DNA of 46,897 nucleotides from Psychrobacter sp. UBA5136. Lineage in GTDB: Bacteria; Pseudomonadota; Gammaproteobacteria; Pseudomonadales; Moraxellaceae. Of this stretch, positions 1 to 7,634 are shown piece after piece (the stretch's first letter is position 1; each line of letters opens with the position of its first letter). Position numbers and translations under genes: made by a program. The notes below the pieces were generated by a model. The model did no database searches. It was not told where the DNA came from and saw only the letters and a program-made list of their open reading frames with translations. Location: contig NZ_DHYG01000022.1 of assembly GCF_002414005.1 (NCBI RefSeq), forward strand, positions 1-46,897, in the 5' to 3' direction.

Positions 1-2
1 TA

Positions 3-83
3 CGCCAAGGCTGGTTGGAAAACGACTTATCCAAATTGTTTTATGATGTTTGTCCTGGGCATAACAATTTTATTTTGAACTGA
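3..83 (+). CDS. C-terminal tail of an unidentified gene cut by the window edge
   Basis: Frame 3 is open from the first base and ends at a TGA at 81-83, giving 26 residues that end in GHNNFILN. The composition (Trp, Asn, Asp, Cys, His) looks more like a folded protein end than random AT-rich translation. It sits in an accessory patch, so the tail of a polymorphic toxin or nuclease domain is conceivable, but nothing here proves it. The other two frames also stop within about 80 bases, so the reading frame itself is uncertain. Confidence 0.3.
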   Translation, partial: RQGWLENDLSKLFYDVCPGHNNFILN

Positions 84-126
84 CTATATCAGCTATGTGC
101 CTAATTTCTTATTATCAGACAATTTA

Positions 127-741
127 TTAGGGTACGCTCTCTTTAGGAGTATTTATTTTTATCTTCTCACCTATATTTATAGGAGGTATATAGCTCTCAT
201 TAGAAGTATAGTGATCGAAATCTACATAAACATGAACGCCATCTACATAACTGAATATTTCGTTAAGCTCGATATCTTCTTGCAAGATTAAAGAGAAATA
301 AAAATCATCCTCCATGGGCTTTAAAGAACTGCTAGTAACAATATCAAAAAAATATAAGCTACATAGCCCTCTAACCCAACATTTAAAAAGAAAAGAAACA
401 TCATCTTCTGCAATACTATTAAGGTTTAACTTGCTCAGCTTATTTAATCTTTTTGCTGTATCAGTCATTCCGTAATAAAGCAATGAATCCCTATTACTCT
501 CTAAGTCTTCAGATATAATTATATTAAAAGCTAGACTTGTATACCCATAGCCCTTAAAAGGCTGCGTAAAAAAATCATAGAACATTTTTAAAAACTTAAT
601 AAAGCTATTTTCTAGTTTTAAATAATTACTAATTTCTATATGACCATATATTTCTACGAAATCAACAATACTTGTCCATTTGGACATGAACTTATGTTCA
701 TCAGAGCCATGCCTTGAAATTTTATAATAATTAAAACTCAT
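127..741 (-). CDS. hypothetical protein, 204 aa, AT-rich orphan
   Basis: I do not recognise this protein. The start is well supported: a GGTAGGTGATTA stretch places a Shine-Dalgarno sequence just before ATG at 741. It has no signal peptide and no obvious membrane segment. It is rich in Phe, Tyr, Asp and Asn, with an acidic, aromatic C-terminal third. Base composition is clearly more AT-rich than the housekeeping genes further right, and its neighbours are a gene tail and a gene fragment, which fits horizontally acquired DNA. Soluble orphan genes of this size and composition are often immunity proteins of contact-dependent or secretion-system toxins, but that is only a contextual guess. Confidence 0.6.
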   Translation of the reverse strand: MSFNYYKISRHGSDEHKFMSKWTSIVDFVEIYGHIEISNYLKLENSFIKFLKMFYDFFTQPFKGYGYTSLAFNIIISEDLESNRDSLLYYGMTDTAKRLNKLSKLNLNSIAEDDVSFLFKCWVRGLCSLYFFDIVTSSSLKPMEDDFYFSLILQEDIELNEIFSYVDGVHVYVDFDHYTSNESYIPPINIGEKIKINTPKESVP

Positions 742-766
742 TAATCACCTACCTTCTTTAAAATAG

Positions 767-1021
767 AGAGATGTTCTAAGTAACTTTGATAAAGCAGTAG
801 AAGAATGCTTCGATGTTGATATGTTAGTTAATTGCTTATTAGAAGATGACTCATGGTATACACCTTTTGATTCTAGAATGAAGCTTATGGAAAAAGCAAA
901 ATCTTTAGGCGGATACTCGTTGGAGTTTTTGGCAGATGACTATTCATTTAAAACAGCATTTCTAGATCCAGGCAAAGAATATGATGCTGCTGTTGCAAAA
1001 CTAGATGAGCTATTTCAATAG
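767..1021 (+). pseudogene. start-less gene fragment (C-terminal about 85 residues)
   Basis: The frame opens after a stop at 764-766 and runs to TAG at 1019-1021. The first ATG is at 821, but no ribosome binding site precedes it, and the codons upstream of it (about 770-820, including FDKAVEECFDVD) read as normal protein. The peptide carries a GGYSLEFLADDYSF segment and a regular amphipathic C-terminal helix (AAVAKLDELFQ), so it looks like the end of a real acidic protein that has lost its 5' part. A functional 66-residue protein from the 821 ATG cannot be excluded. It may be a remnant of an immunity-type gene in the same accessory patch. Confidence 0.4.
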
Positions 1022-1080
1022 GTTTGATTAGATTATACCCCAAGGGAACCAGCTATTACACCCTTCAAATCTATTAACAG

Positions 1081-1124
1081 ACCACTTAAAACAGACCGCT
1101 ATAATGGAACCACTTAAAACAGAC
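1081..1124. repeat. pair of 16-bp perfect direct repeats
   Basis: ACCACTTAAAACAGAC occurs at 1081-1096 and again at 1109-1124, with 12 bp between the copies. The pair marks the border between the AT-rich accessory patch and the housekeeping genes, and touches the stop codon of the next minus-strand gene. It could be a remnant of a mobile-element end or a slippage duplication; no transposase is visible. Confidence 0.8.
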
Positions 1125-1588
1125 TAGCCAAACACACGCCACATGATCCAAAATAGCCCTGCCATGATGACAACAATGACCAATAACCGCTTCACCCAAT
1201 AGGGGAGCAGTGGCTTTTTATAGCCCAAACTATTGAGCTGATTATCAAGACCGTCTTGTAAGCTTTGGAAGCCTTGTTCAGACGGCGTGTCTCTGACTTT
1301 ACTTCTGATCAAGCATTCTGACTCCTCTTCGACCTGTTCTCTATCAAAGCTAAAGGCTTGGCTTGGGATGCCTTGTTTATTGGCGATAGTGTTGAGGGTT
1401 TGCTGCTGCTTGTTTTTTAGCGCAAGCTCGTAGGCATCTATGCGAGATTTAGCGGCATCCATAGTGATGTTTTCATCGGCGGCTAAGGTTTTAATCGCCT
1501 GCACCAAGTTGCCTTTTTCGACCATCATCATAACGGCTTTTGGCAGTTTTTTATTGGTAGGTTTCGAGCCGGAATCAGAATCAAACAT
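1124..1588 (-). CDS. membrane-anchored protein with L7/L12 C-terminal-like domain
   Basis: The protein has 154 aa. Residues about 15-55 (VMMMVEKGNLVQAIKTLAAD and the following DAAKSRIDAYE) follow the pattern of the ribosomal protein L7/L12 C-terminal fold, which is reused in many non-ribosomal bacterial proteins. A polar middle follows, with an acidic stretch near EEESE. Residues about 131-153 (WVKRLLVIVVIMAGLFWIMW) form one C-terminal transmembrane helix, so the protein is probably a tail-anchored inner-membrane protein facing the cytoplasm. The exact role is unknown. It lies downstream of ppa on the same strand, but a strong terminator hairpin separates them, so it is probably transcribed alone. 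Confidence 0.75.
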   Translation of the reverse strand: MFDSDSGSKPTNKKLPKAVMMMVEKGNLVQAIKTLAADENITMDAAKSRIDAYELALKNKQQQTLNTIANKQGIPSQAFSFDREQVEEESECLIRSKVRDTPSEQGFQSLQDGLDNQLNSLGYKKPLLPYWVKRLLVIVVIMAGLFWIMWRVFG

Positions 1589-1660
1589 GACAATCCTTAT
1601 GTGCGCGTGAGAATAGATAGGGTTATTATACTCATTTTATCGCCGCAAAATTCAAGCAAA

Positions 1661-1697
1661 AAAATACCGCAGACCTTATCGTGGCTGCGGTATTTTT
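1661..1697 (-). terminator. intrinsic terminator downstream of ppa
   Basis: Perfect 12-bp inverted repeat AAAATACCGCAG (1661-1672) and CTGCGGTATTTT (1685-1696) with a 12-nt loop. A-rich DNA on the left gives a U-tract on the minus-strand transcript, so it should end ppa transcription before the 1124-1588 gene. Confidence 0.85.
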
Positions 1698-1765
1698 GCA
1701 CGGCATTTATCCTGTTTAAATAAACATATTGTAATAAATGCCTTTTATAAATTATTAGCGATAAT

Positions 1766-2296
1766 TTATAGGTCTTTCCAGCGCTGGATAGAGTCTTTAA
1801 TCACTTCTTTGGCTTCTGCGACGTCACCCCAAGATTCGACTACGGTTGTGCCGGCTTTTTTCAAATCCTTATAGTGGCTAAAATGGAACTGTAACTGGTT
1901 GATCAGCTGTGTTGGTAAATCTTCTAGGCTGTTGTAAGCATTGCCTGTGTCACGGTCGTCAGCAGGTACGACGACGATTTTGTCATCGACTTCGCTATCA
2001 TCAACGAATTTCATTACGCCGATAACTTTTGCTTTTAAGAAAATACCAGTCGGCAATGGCTGCTCGGTGATGATAAGCGCATCCAATTCGTCGCCATCTT
2101 CATCAAGGGTTTGCGGGATAAAACCATAGTTACAAGGTTTGGCAAAGATTTGTGGATCAATACGATCAAGCTCAAAAACCGCCAATTCACGATTCCATTC
2201 AATTTTATGGCTGCTGCCGGTTGGGATTTCTACCACCACATTAATGATGCCGCCATCGACGTCGCCTGCGTCCAAAATTTTATTAAAATCTGCCAT
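1766..2296 (-). CDS. ppa: inorganic pyrophosphatase
   Basis: This is a soluble family I pyrophosphatase that hydrolyses PPi to two phosphates and pulls biosynthetic reactions forward in the cytoplasm. The family signature is intact: VVVEIPTGSSHKIEWN near the N-terminus, CNYGFIPQTL, the metal-binding cluster DEDGDELDALI, and PADDRDTGN. The length of 176 aa from the chosen start matches bacterial family I enzymes. The frame also has an ATG at 2308, but GGAG lies six bases before the ATG at 2296, so the protein starts MADFNKIL. A strong terminator follows, so the gene is probably monocistronic. Confidence 0.96.
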   Translation of the reverse strand: MADFNKILDAGDVDGGIINVVVEIPTGSSHKIEWNRELAVFELDRIDPQIFAKPCNYGFIPQTLDEDGDELDALIITEQPLPTGIFLKAKVIGVMKFVDDSEVDDKIVVVPADDRDTGNAYNSLEDLPTQLINQLQFHFSHYKDLKKAGTTVVESWGDVAEAKEVIKDSIQRWKDL

Positions 2297-2530
2297 ACAT
2301 TGCTCCAAGGTGCTTTTGTTATGAATAGTTCAATGATAAAAATAAAGGGTTAAATGTTAGGGTGCTAAGGTTATTGCTGCGCCCAATGTGTGCCGCCTGC
2401 GATTATAGCAAGTTTGCGTCAAATTTTCTCACAATGCTTAAGTCTAAGCGCGCACGATATTATGCAAAAAAGGATTATGCAAAAGCAAGGTGCAAAAACA
2501 GCTTGTAAAAAACGTGTGCAAAAAATAATA

Positions 2531-2559
2531 GTTAAAAATTCCCCAAAGAATTACTTTGG
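2531..2559 (-). terminator. probable weak terminator of lipB
   Basis: CCAAAG (2543-2548) and CTTTGG (2554-2559) form a 6-bp stem with a 5-nt loop overlapping the lipB stop codon. On the minus strand it is followed by GGAATTTTT. The stem is short, so this is only probable. Confidence 0.45.
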
Positions 2560-3393
2560 AGCGAGCGCCCGTAATTTGATATGTCCGGCATGACGCTTGG
2601 CAATGTTATCGATAAGCTTTTGGGTTACTTGCTCATAGCTTAAACCGTTGGCGCTTTGCTGAGAAGTCTTTTCAGTTGTCGGTACGGGGGCTTGCTTATC
2701 CATAGTCACAAAATCAGCCAGTCGTAGCATTTGCATTCCCGCGTAGCCGCAAGGATTAATCGCGTTAAAGGCCGATAAATCACAATCTAAATTAATCGCG
2801 ACGCCATGATAGCTAAAACCATGCTTAATTTTAAAACCAAGGGAGGCGATTTTGCCCAGCATAATAGCGTCATCGGCGGGTACGTTAGAATATGGTTGAG
2901 AGTCTTCGCTGATAGCAGTGTTGCTATGACTATATAAATACACACCGGGCGCATCACGGCGCGCATGAGCGCTAATATGAGAGCTGCTAGACGCGTGACT
3001 TTTTAGGCAGTCATTGACGACGTCTTCAATCGCTTGCTCGGCGTGCGATACCATATTGCGTACACTCCAGCCCAAACTGTCTAAATCAAATAGCCAATAA
3101 ATCACCAGTTGACCATGTCCGTGCCAAGTCACCTGACCACCACGATCGGTCTTGATAATCGGCGTATTGGTGCGCTGCAATATATGCTCTTCTTTACCAG
3201 CTTGCCCAAGCGTATAGACGTCATTATGATCGACAATCCATAGCTCGTCAGGGGTGCGCAGCCCTTGTTCTTTTTTAAGCGCAATACGCGCTAACGTACG
3301 CGCTAGCATAGCATCAAGGGTAGGGACGTAATCAGCAGTTGTGAGCGATTTGCTAATAAGCATATCGTTGAGTGGTTGGGCGGCGTTTTGCAT
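2551..3393 (-). CDS. lipB: octanoyl-[acyl carrier protein]:protein N-octanoyltransferase
   Basis: LipB moves the octanoyl group from acyl carrier protein to the lipoyl domains of 2-oxoacid dehydrogenases and GcvH, the first step of lipoate assembly. The substrate-binding signature RGGQVTWHGHGQLVIY is at residues about 84-99. The catalytic lysine is K181 in GKIASLGF, and the acyl-accepting cysteine is C215 in NPCGYAGM. At 280 aa it is much longer than the E. coli protein (about 213 aa). The excess includes a polar Ser/His-rich insert at about residues 131-175 just before the catalytic Lys, and a Gln/Ser/Thr-rich loop near 232-250. No lipA lies nearby. No clear Shine-Dalgarno precedes the ATG at 3393; the ATG at 3363 is no better. 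Confidence 0.95.
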   Translation of the reverse strand: MQNAAQPLNDMLISKSLTTADYVPTLDAMLARTLARIALKKEQGLRTPDELWIVDHNDVYTLGQAGKEEHILQRTNTPIIKTDRGGQVTWHGHGQLVIYWLFDLDSLGWSVRNMVSHAEQAIEDVVNDCLKSHASSSSHISAHARRDAPGVYLYSHSNTAISEDSQPYSNVPADDAIMLGKIASLGFKIKHGFSYHGVAINLDCDLSAFNAINPCGYAGMQMLRLADFVTMDKQAPVPTTEKTSQQSANGLSYEQVTQKLIDNIAKRHAGHIKLRALAPK

Positions 3394-3818
3394 GAGAGTG
3401 ACTGTCTTATGGTTTTGTGATTAAAAAGTAGATCCGTTGCTTAGTTTCAATTCTACTGCTCTACTGCGCTTCAGTGTAGCAGTTTTAGCATTTGTGCCCA
3501 AATCTAAATTTTTATGATTTGCGGCCTAAATCAACTGACCGAACTGTTCTAGAAACGCTGATAAATTTCTGCAATATAAGCGCGAGCTGACTCGTATTTC
3601 ATACAAACCCAGTAGTCAATTAAAGAGGCTAGGCATTCGCTAGACAATGCGTTACATTAAACGTCATTAACTAAAATAGTGTCGAATCGCATCGAACGGA
3701 ATCTTAGGCGCTGAGGGATGAATTTTTTGTAGCTTCTGTGATAGCAGCAAGCAAGTAACATTTATACCAGTAGTACTATGTGGCGTCTAACGTGAATCGA
3801 CTATAACAAGGAAGACAA
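3394..3818. other. intergenic region between divergent lipB and aldehyde dehydrogenase
   Basis: This 425-bp spacer between divergent genes must hold both promoters. No open frame, tRNA-like fold or strong hairpin was seen. The only clear signal is the AAGGAAGAC Shine-Dalgarno just before the ATG at 3819. Confidence 0.5.
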
Positions 3819-5321
3819 ATGACTGACAGTAACCAAAACACTGCATCTCAACATGAACAGCCGCCACTCGATCAAGCTCAAAAACCAAATCGTACGCGTA
3901 GCGCAGATGAGTCTCTTAGCATCGTGAAGTTAATTGATGATATGCAGGCACAGTTTGCGCGCTTACAAAAACTAAGCCGTACCCAGCCTATTAATGACTG
4001 GGCCACGCGTGAAAATCAGCTCGATAACTTAGAGGTGATGCTAAGCGACAATCAAGCGCTGCTTGCCAAAGCGATTAGCGCCGATTTTGGTTATCGTAGC
4101 GAGTCGGAGACGCAGTTTGCCGAGCTATTCCCGAGCTTTACTGGTATTAGCCATGCCAAAAAACACGGCAAAAAATGGATGAAACCGCAGCGCGTGTCAA
4201 TTTCAGCGCTTTATATGCCAGCGCACAATGAGATTCAACCGCAGCCGCTTGGCGTGGTCGGTATTATGGTGCCTTGGAACTACCCGCTGTTTTTAGCAGT
4301 CGGACCGATGATTGATGCGCTAGCGGCAGGCAATCGCATTATGATTAAGATGAGCGAAGCGGCGCCGCAATTTGCCCAAACCTTTGCTGAGACGGTCTCG
4401 CGTTATTTTTCACCCGATATGGTTTCTGTGGTACTGGGTGAAGTTGATATTGCTGAAGCTTTTAGTAAATTGCCCTTTGACCATTTATTGTACACCGGCT
4501 CGACCGCGGTCGGCAAAAAGGTCATGGCGGCAGCAGCGCCAAATCTGACACCTGTCACTCTTGAGCTTGGTGGCAAGTCGCCGGTCGTCGTTTTAGAAGG
4601 TGCCAATTTAGAAAACGCCGTCAATCGTGTGATGATGGGCAAAACCCTAAATGCGGGTCAGACCTGTATCGCGCCGGACTATGTATTGGTTCAGCGGCAA
4701 TATCATAAAGAATTTATCCGTTTGGCAAAAGAGTGGATGGACAAGCATTATCCTAATATTCAAGACAATCCGGACTACTCGCACATCATTAATGGCGCGC
4801 AGTTTAAACGGGTAAAAGGCTATCTCGATGATTTAGCAGGCGACAATGTGCATCAGCTGACCGATGCGGACGCTAATATCGACAGCCGCCTGATGCCACC
4901 GATGATTATCAGTGAACCTGATCCCGATAGCAAGGTGATGCAAAATGAGATTTTTGCGCCGATCTTGCCGCTGATGCACTACGATACGCTTGATGACGCC
5001 ATTAACTTCATCAATGAGCGCCCACGTCCGTTGGCACTCTACGTCTTTGGTGACAATAGCAGTGAGATAGATCAGGTGCGCAACAATACGGTATCGGGCG
5101 GTCTTTGTATTAATGAAGTCATTATGCATGTGGCGCAGCATGACCTACCGTTTGGCGGTGTTGGGCACTCAGGCATGGGCTCTTATCACGGCAAAGCGGG
5201 CTTTGAGCGTCTCAGTCACATGAAGCCTGTCTTTGTACAATCGAAATTAAATGGCCTTAATATTTTATTACCGCCGTATGGTGGTTTGTTTAAAAAAGCC
5301 ATGGCGCTGTTTTTAAAGTAA
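3819..5321 (+). CDS. coniferyl-aldehyde dehydrogenase-type NAD(P)-dependent aldehyde dehydrogenase
   Basis: The enzyme oxidises an aldehyde to the acid with NAD(P)+. The 500-aa protein has the aldehyde dehydrogenase superfamily fold: the cofactor-binding region with GIMVPWNYPL, TGSTAVGKK, the general base E249 in LELGGKSP, and the catalytic C283 in GQTCIAPDY. The GQTCIAPDY variant and the C-terminal GGLCINEVIMHVAQHDLPFG stretch are typical of the coniferyl aldehyde dehydrogenase subgroup (CalB-like). That subgroup also includes enzymes acting on fatty or terpenoid aldehydes, so the substrate is open. About 35 N-terminal residues are polar and probably disordered. A good Shine-Dalgarno precedes the start, and a terminator follows the gene, which stands alone. 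Confidence 0.88.
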   Translation: MTDSNQNTASQHEQPPLDQAQKPNRTRSADESLSIVKLIDDMQAQFARLQKLSRTQPINDWATRENQLDNLEVMLSDNQALLAKAISADFGYRSESETQFAELFPSFTGISHAKKHGKKWMKPQRVSISALYMPAHNEIQPQPLGVVGIMVPWNYPLFLAVGPMIDALAAGNRIMIKMSEAAPQFAQTFAETVSRYFSPDMVSVVLGEVDIAEAFSKLPFDHLLYTGSTAVGKKVMAAAAPNLTPVTLELGGKSPVVVLEGANLENAVNRVMMGKTLNAGQTCIAPDYVLVQRQYHKEFIRLAKEWMDKHYPNIQDNPDYSHIINGAQFKRVKGYLDDLAGDNVHQLTDADANIDSRLMPPMIISEPDPDSKVMQNEIFAPILPLMHYDTLDDAINFINERPRPLALYVFGDNSSEIDQVRNNTVSGGLCINEVIMHVAQHDLPFGGVGHSGMGSYHGKAGFERLSHMKPVFVQSKLNGLNILLPPYGGLFKKAMALFLK

Positions 5322-5642
5322 GGACAGATTCTGACAGCATAAACAGCACTATAAAAAATAGCATCTACTCGGGTTGGTGCTATTTTTTTTACCTGAAAGT
5401 TAATTTATGCATTTCAAAACATTCAGAATAAGCAATTAAAAACCGTTTTTTAGGATAAATGAGCATTTGTCATCTTATCTATAAATCGCTACACTTTGTA
5501 GAGCGCCTAAACAAGATTATAGTGACTGTTAGATGCGCTATAAGCAAATAAATTAATAACAAGCAACAGACTTTGGGTGTAAAAATAAGCTCTACTAAAC
5601 TCAGAGATAATTCCAAAATAATAACGATAAATAGGATCTGCC
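5322..5642. other. intergenic region upstream of the ABC importer
   Basis: This 321-bp spacer contains the aldehyde dehydrogenase terminator at its left end. The AT-rich remainder presumably carries the promoter of the importer operon. No open frame with coding character and no recognisable riboswitch was seen. Confidence 0.5.
5353..5390 (+). terminator. intrinsic terminator of the aldehyde dehydrogenase gene
   Basis: AAAAATAGCA and TGCTATTTTT pair around a roughly 14-nt loop, and the right arm runs into eight T residues. It begins about 32 bp after the stop codon at 5321. Confidence 0.8.
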
Positions 5643-7601
5643 GTGCGCCAATGGATTGCCTTTAGCTTATTATTGATAAGCTCGCTAATACTGTCTTCAC
5701 CAGTGTCCGCTGCTGTGCCAAATTGTGATGGGCCGATAAAATTTGGCGCGCTTACGTGGGAGAGTGGCCAGTTTACTACTGGGGTATTGAAGTACATCAC
5801 TGAGCACGGCTATGGCTGTCAAGTGTCCGAGGTGCCGGGCGCTGGTCCCGCGCTTGAAAACGCGCTGCTGCAAGATGACATCCAAGTCATCGGTGAGCAG
5901 TGGATAGGGCGCTCGCCGATTTTAGAGCAAGCCATCGAAGATAAGAAGGTAGCGGTCATCGGCGATACGCTTGAAGGCGGGGCGACCCAAGGTTGGTATG
6001 TACCCAAATATGTCCTAGAAGAAAATCCGGGTCTACGCCGTTATCAAGATTTGCCCAAATACGCTGAGCTCTTTAAAGATCCTGAAGATCCGCGTAAGTC
6101 ACGCTTTATGAACTGCCCGTCAGGGTGGGCGTGTGAGATTTTTAATACCCGTTTGCTAAAAAACACGGGCTTAGACAGTATTTTTAACAGTGTGCATCCC
6201 GGTACGGGTGCGGCGCTCGATGCTGAAATCTCCTCTGCTTTTGAACAGCACAAGCCCTTATTGTTTTATTACTGGCAACCAACTGGCCTTATGGCGAAAT
6301 ATGACTTTGCGCCATTAGCATTCCCTGCTCACGATGACGCCTGTTGGCAAGATTTATTAATAGCTGATGGCACCTCTGACTGTATCTCAGGCTTTCCGGT
6401 CTCCCCTTTAAGCATTGCGGTATCGACGCCCTTTATGGAAGCTAATCCTCAGCTGACCGACTTTTTTAACAAAGTTAAATTTACCCCTGATCAGCTCAAT
6501 GGCGCTATTTTGGAGATGAGTGAAAACAAGCGCAGCGGTGATGAGCAAGCGCTGGCGTTTTTGCGTCATCATCCTGATGTTTGGCAGACTTGGATGACGC
6601 CAGATGCGGCAGATAATGTGGCAGCTTCGCTTGGTATTAGCCTCAACGGTGGTGCTTTAGCAAACAGCACTGCAGCAGATACGTTAAAAAATAGCCAGGC
6701 GACCGATATATTAGGTCTGTCCTCAAGCTTTCCTTCGTGGTCGCTTGAAACCTCGCTTAATAATGCCTTAGCGACCGTAGTCCGAAATTATGGCGATATT
6801 TTTCGCATTGTTAGTAGCGCCGCGCTGACCTATTTATTGTTGCCCATCGAACGCTTTTTGACGTTTATCCCGCCATGGTTGATTATTGCGCTCGTGACCG
6901 TTTTAGCCTGGTTTGGCGTGCGCAAAATATGGTTTGCGCTGGCGTGCGGCGTAGGACTGTTTTTAATTGGTGCGTTTGGACTATGGGGCGCGCTGATTGA
7001 TACCTTGGCATTATTGATGGTGTCCGTATTGGTCACCGTTGTGATAGGTATTCCGATTGGTATTGCTATGGCAAGTAGTAAGCTGCTGCGTAAAATCATC
7101 ACGCCGATTCTAGATGTGATGCAGACCATGCCAAGCTTTGTCTATCTGATACCGGTGCTGATGTTATTTGGCATTGGTAAAGTGCCCGCGCTATTTGCCA
7201 CCATTATCTATGCTTTGCCGCCGCTGATTCGTCTGACTACACTCGGGATTACGCAAGTCAATCATGAGATGGTCGAAGCAGGGCGCTCGTTTGGTAGCAC
7301 CCATTTGCAATTACTTATCTGGATTAAACTGCCGCAAGCGCTGCCAAGCATCATGGCGGGCATCAACCAAGCGGTGATGATGTCGCTGTCTATGGTAGTG
7401 CTGGCTTCTATGATTGGGGCGCCGGGTCTTGGTGAAGATGTATTACAATCGATTCAAACGCTCAATATTGGTCAGGGCTTGCAAGCGGGTACGGCTATTG
7501 TCATCGTGGCCATTATCATTGACCGTATTACGCAAGCCTTTGGCCAAGGGAGACGGGCACGGCAAAAAACCATCGATGCGGGCAGACGCCCAATTGGTTA
7601 A
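5643..7601 (+). CDS. fused betaine/choline-type ABC transporter: binding protein (N-term) plus permease (C-term)
   Basis: This 652-aa protein combines two functions of an osmoprotectant importer. Residues 1-23 are a signal peptide (FSLLLISSLILSSPVSA). Residues about 30-300 form an OpuAC/ProX-type binding domain with aromatic ligand-box candidates (TWESGQF, GEQWIGRSP, YYWQPTGLM). From about residue 390 onward there is a multi-helix permease domain with the ABC coupling loop (EAGRSFGSTHLQLLIWIKLP). The start is GTG at 5643, with AGGA seven bases upstream. In Lactococcus OpuABC the permease comes first and the binding domain last; here the order is reversed. The ATPase gene follows about 30 bp downstream. 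Quaternary amines are the likely substrates, but glycine betaine, choline and carnitine cannot be told apart by eye. Confidence 0.88.
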   Translation: MRQWIAFSLLLISSLILSSPVSAAVPNCDGPIKFGALTWESGQFTTGVLKYITEHGYGCQVSEVPGAGPALENALLQDDIQVIGEQWIGRSPILEQAIEDKKVAVIGDTLEGGATQGWYVPKYVLEENPGLRRYQDLPKYAELFKDPEDPRKSRFMNCPSGWACEIFNTRLLKNTGLDSIFNSVHPGTGAALDAEISSAFEQHKPLLFYYWQPTGLMAKYDFAPLAFPAHDDACWQDLLIADGTSDCISGFPVSPLSIAVSTPFMEANPQLTDFFNKVKFTPDQLNGAILEMSENKRSGDEQALAFLRHHPDVWQTWMTPDAADNVAASLGISLNGGALANSTAADTLKNSQATDILGLSSSFPSWSLETSLNNALATVVRNYGDIFRIVSSAALTYLLLPIERFLTFIPPWLIIALVTVLAWFGVRKIWFALACGVGLFLIGAFGLWGALIDTLALLMVSVLVTVVIGIPIGIAMASSKLLRKIITPILDVMQTMPSFVYLIPVLMLFGIGKVPALFATIIYALPPLIRLTTLGITQVNHEMVEAGRSFGSTHLQLLIWIKLPQALPSIMAGINQAVMMSLSMVVLASMIGAPGLGEDVLQSIQTLNIGQGLQAGTAIVIVAIIIDRITQAFGQGRRARQKTIDAGRRPIG

Positions 7602-7634
7602 TTATTTATCATAAAAATAAAAATGAGAACAACA

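Noticed and set aside
97..291. plus-strand 64-codon frame opposite the hypothetical gene
   Set aside because: AT-rich antisense frame with no ribosome binding site; the minus-strand gene has a strong one.
1081..1124. intact insertion sequence end
   Set aside because: Only short direct repeats are present; no transposase and no inverted partner was seen in the window.
2390..2593. 67-codon plus-strand frame between ppa and lipB
   Set aside because: Lys/Gln-rich low-complexity translation of A-rich spacer, overlapping the end of lipB, no ribosome binding site.
5322..5642. possible riboswitch upstream of the betaine-type importer
   Set aside because: No conserved aptamer-like helices were recognised, and such importers are usually controlled by proteins.
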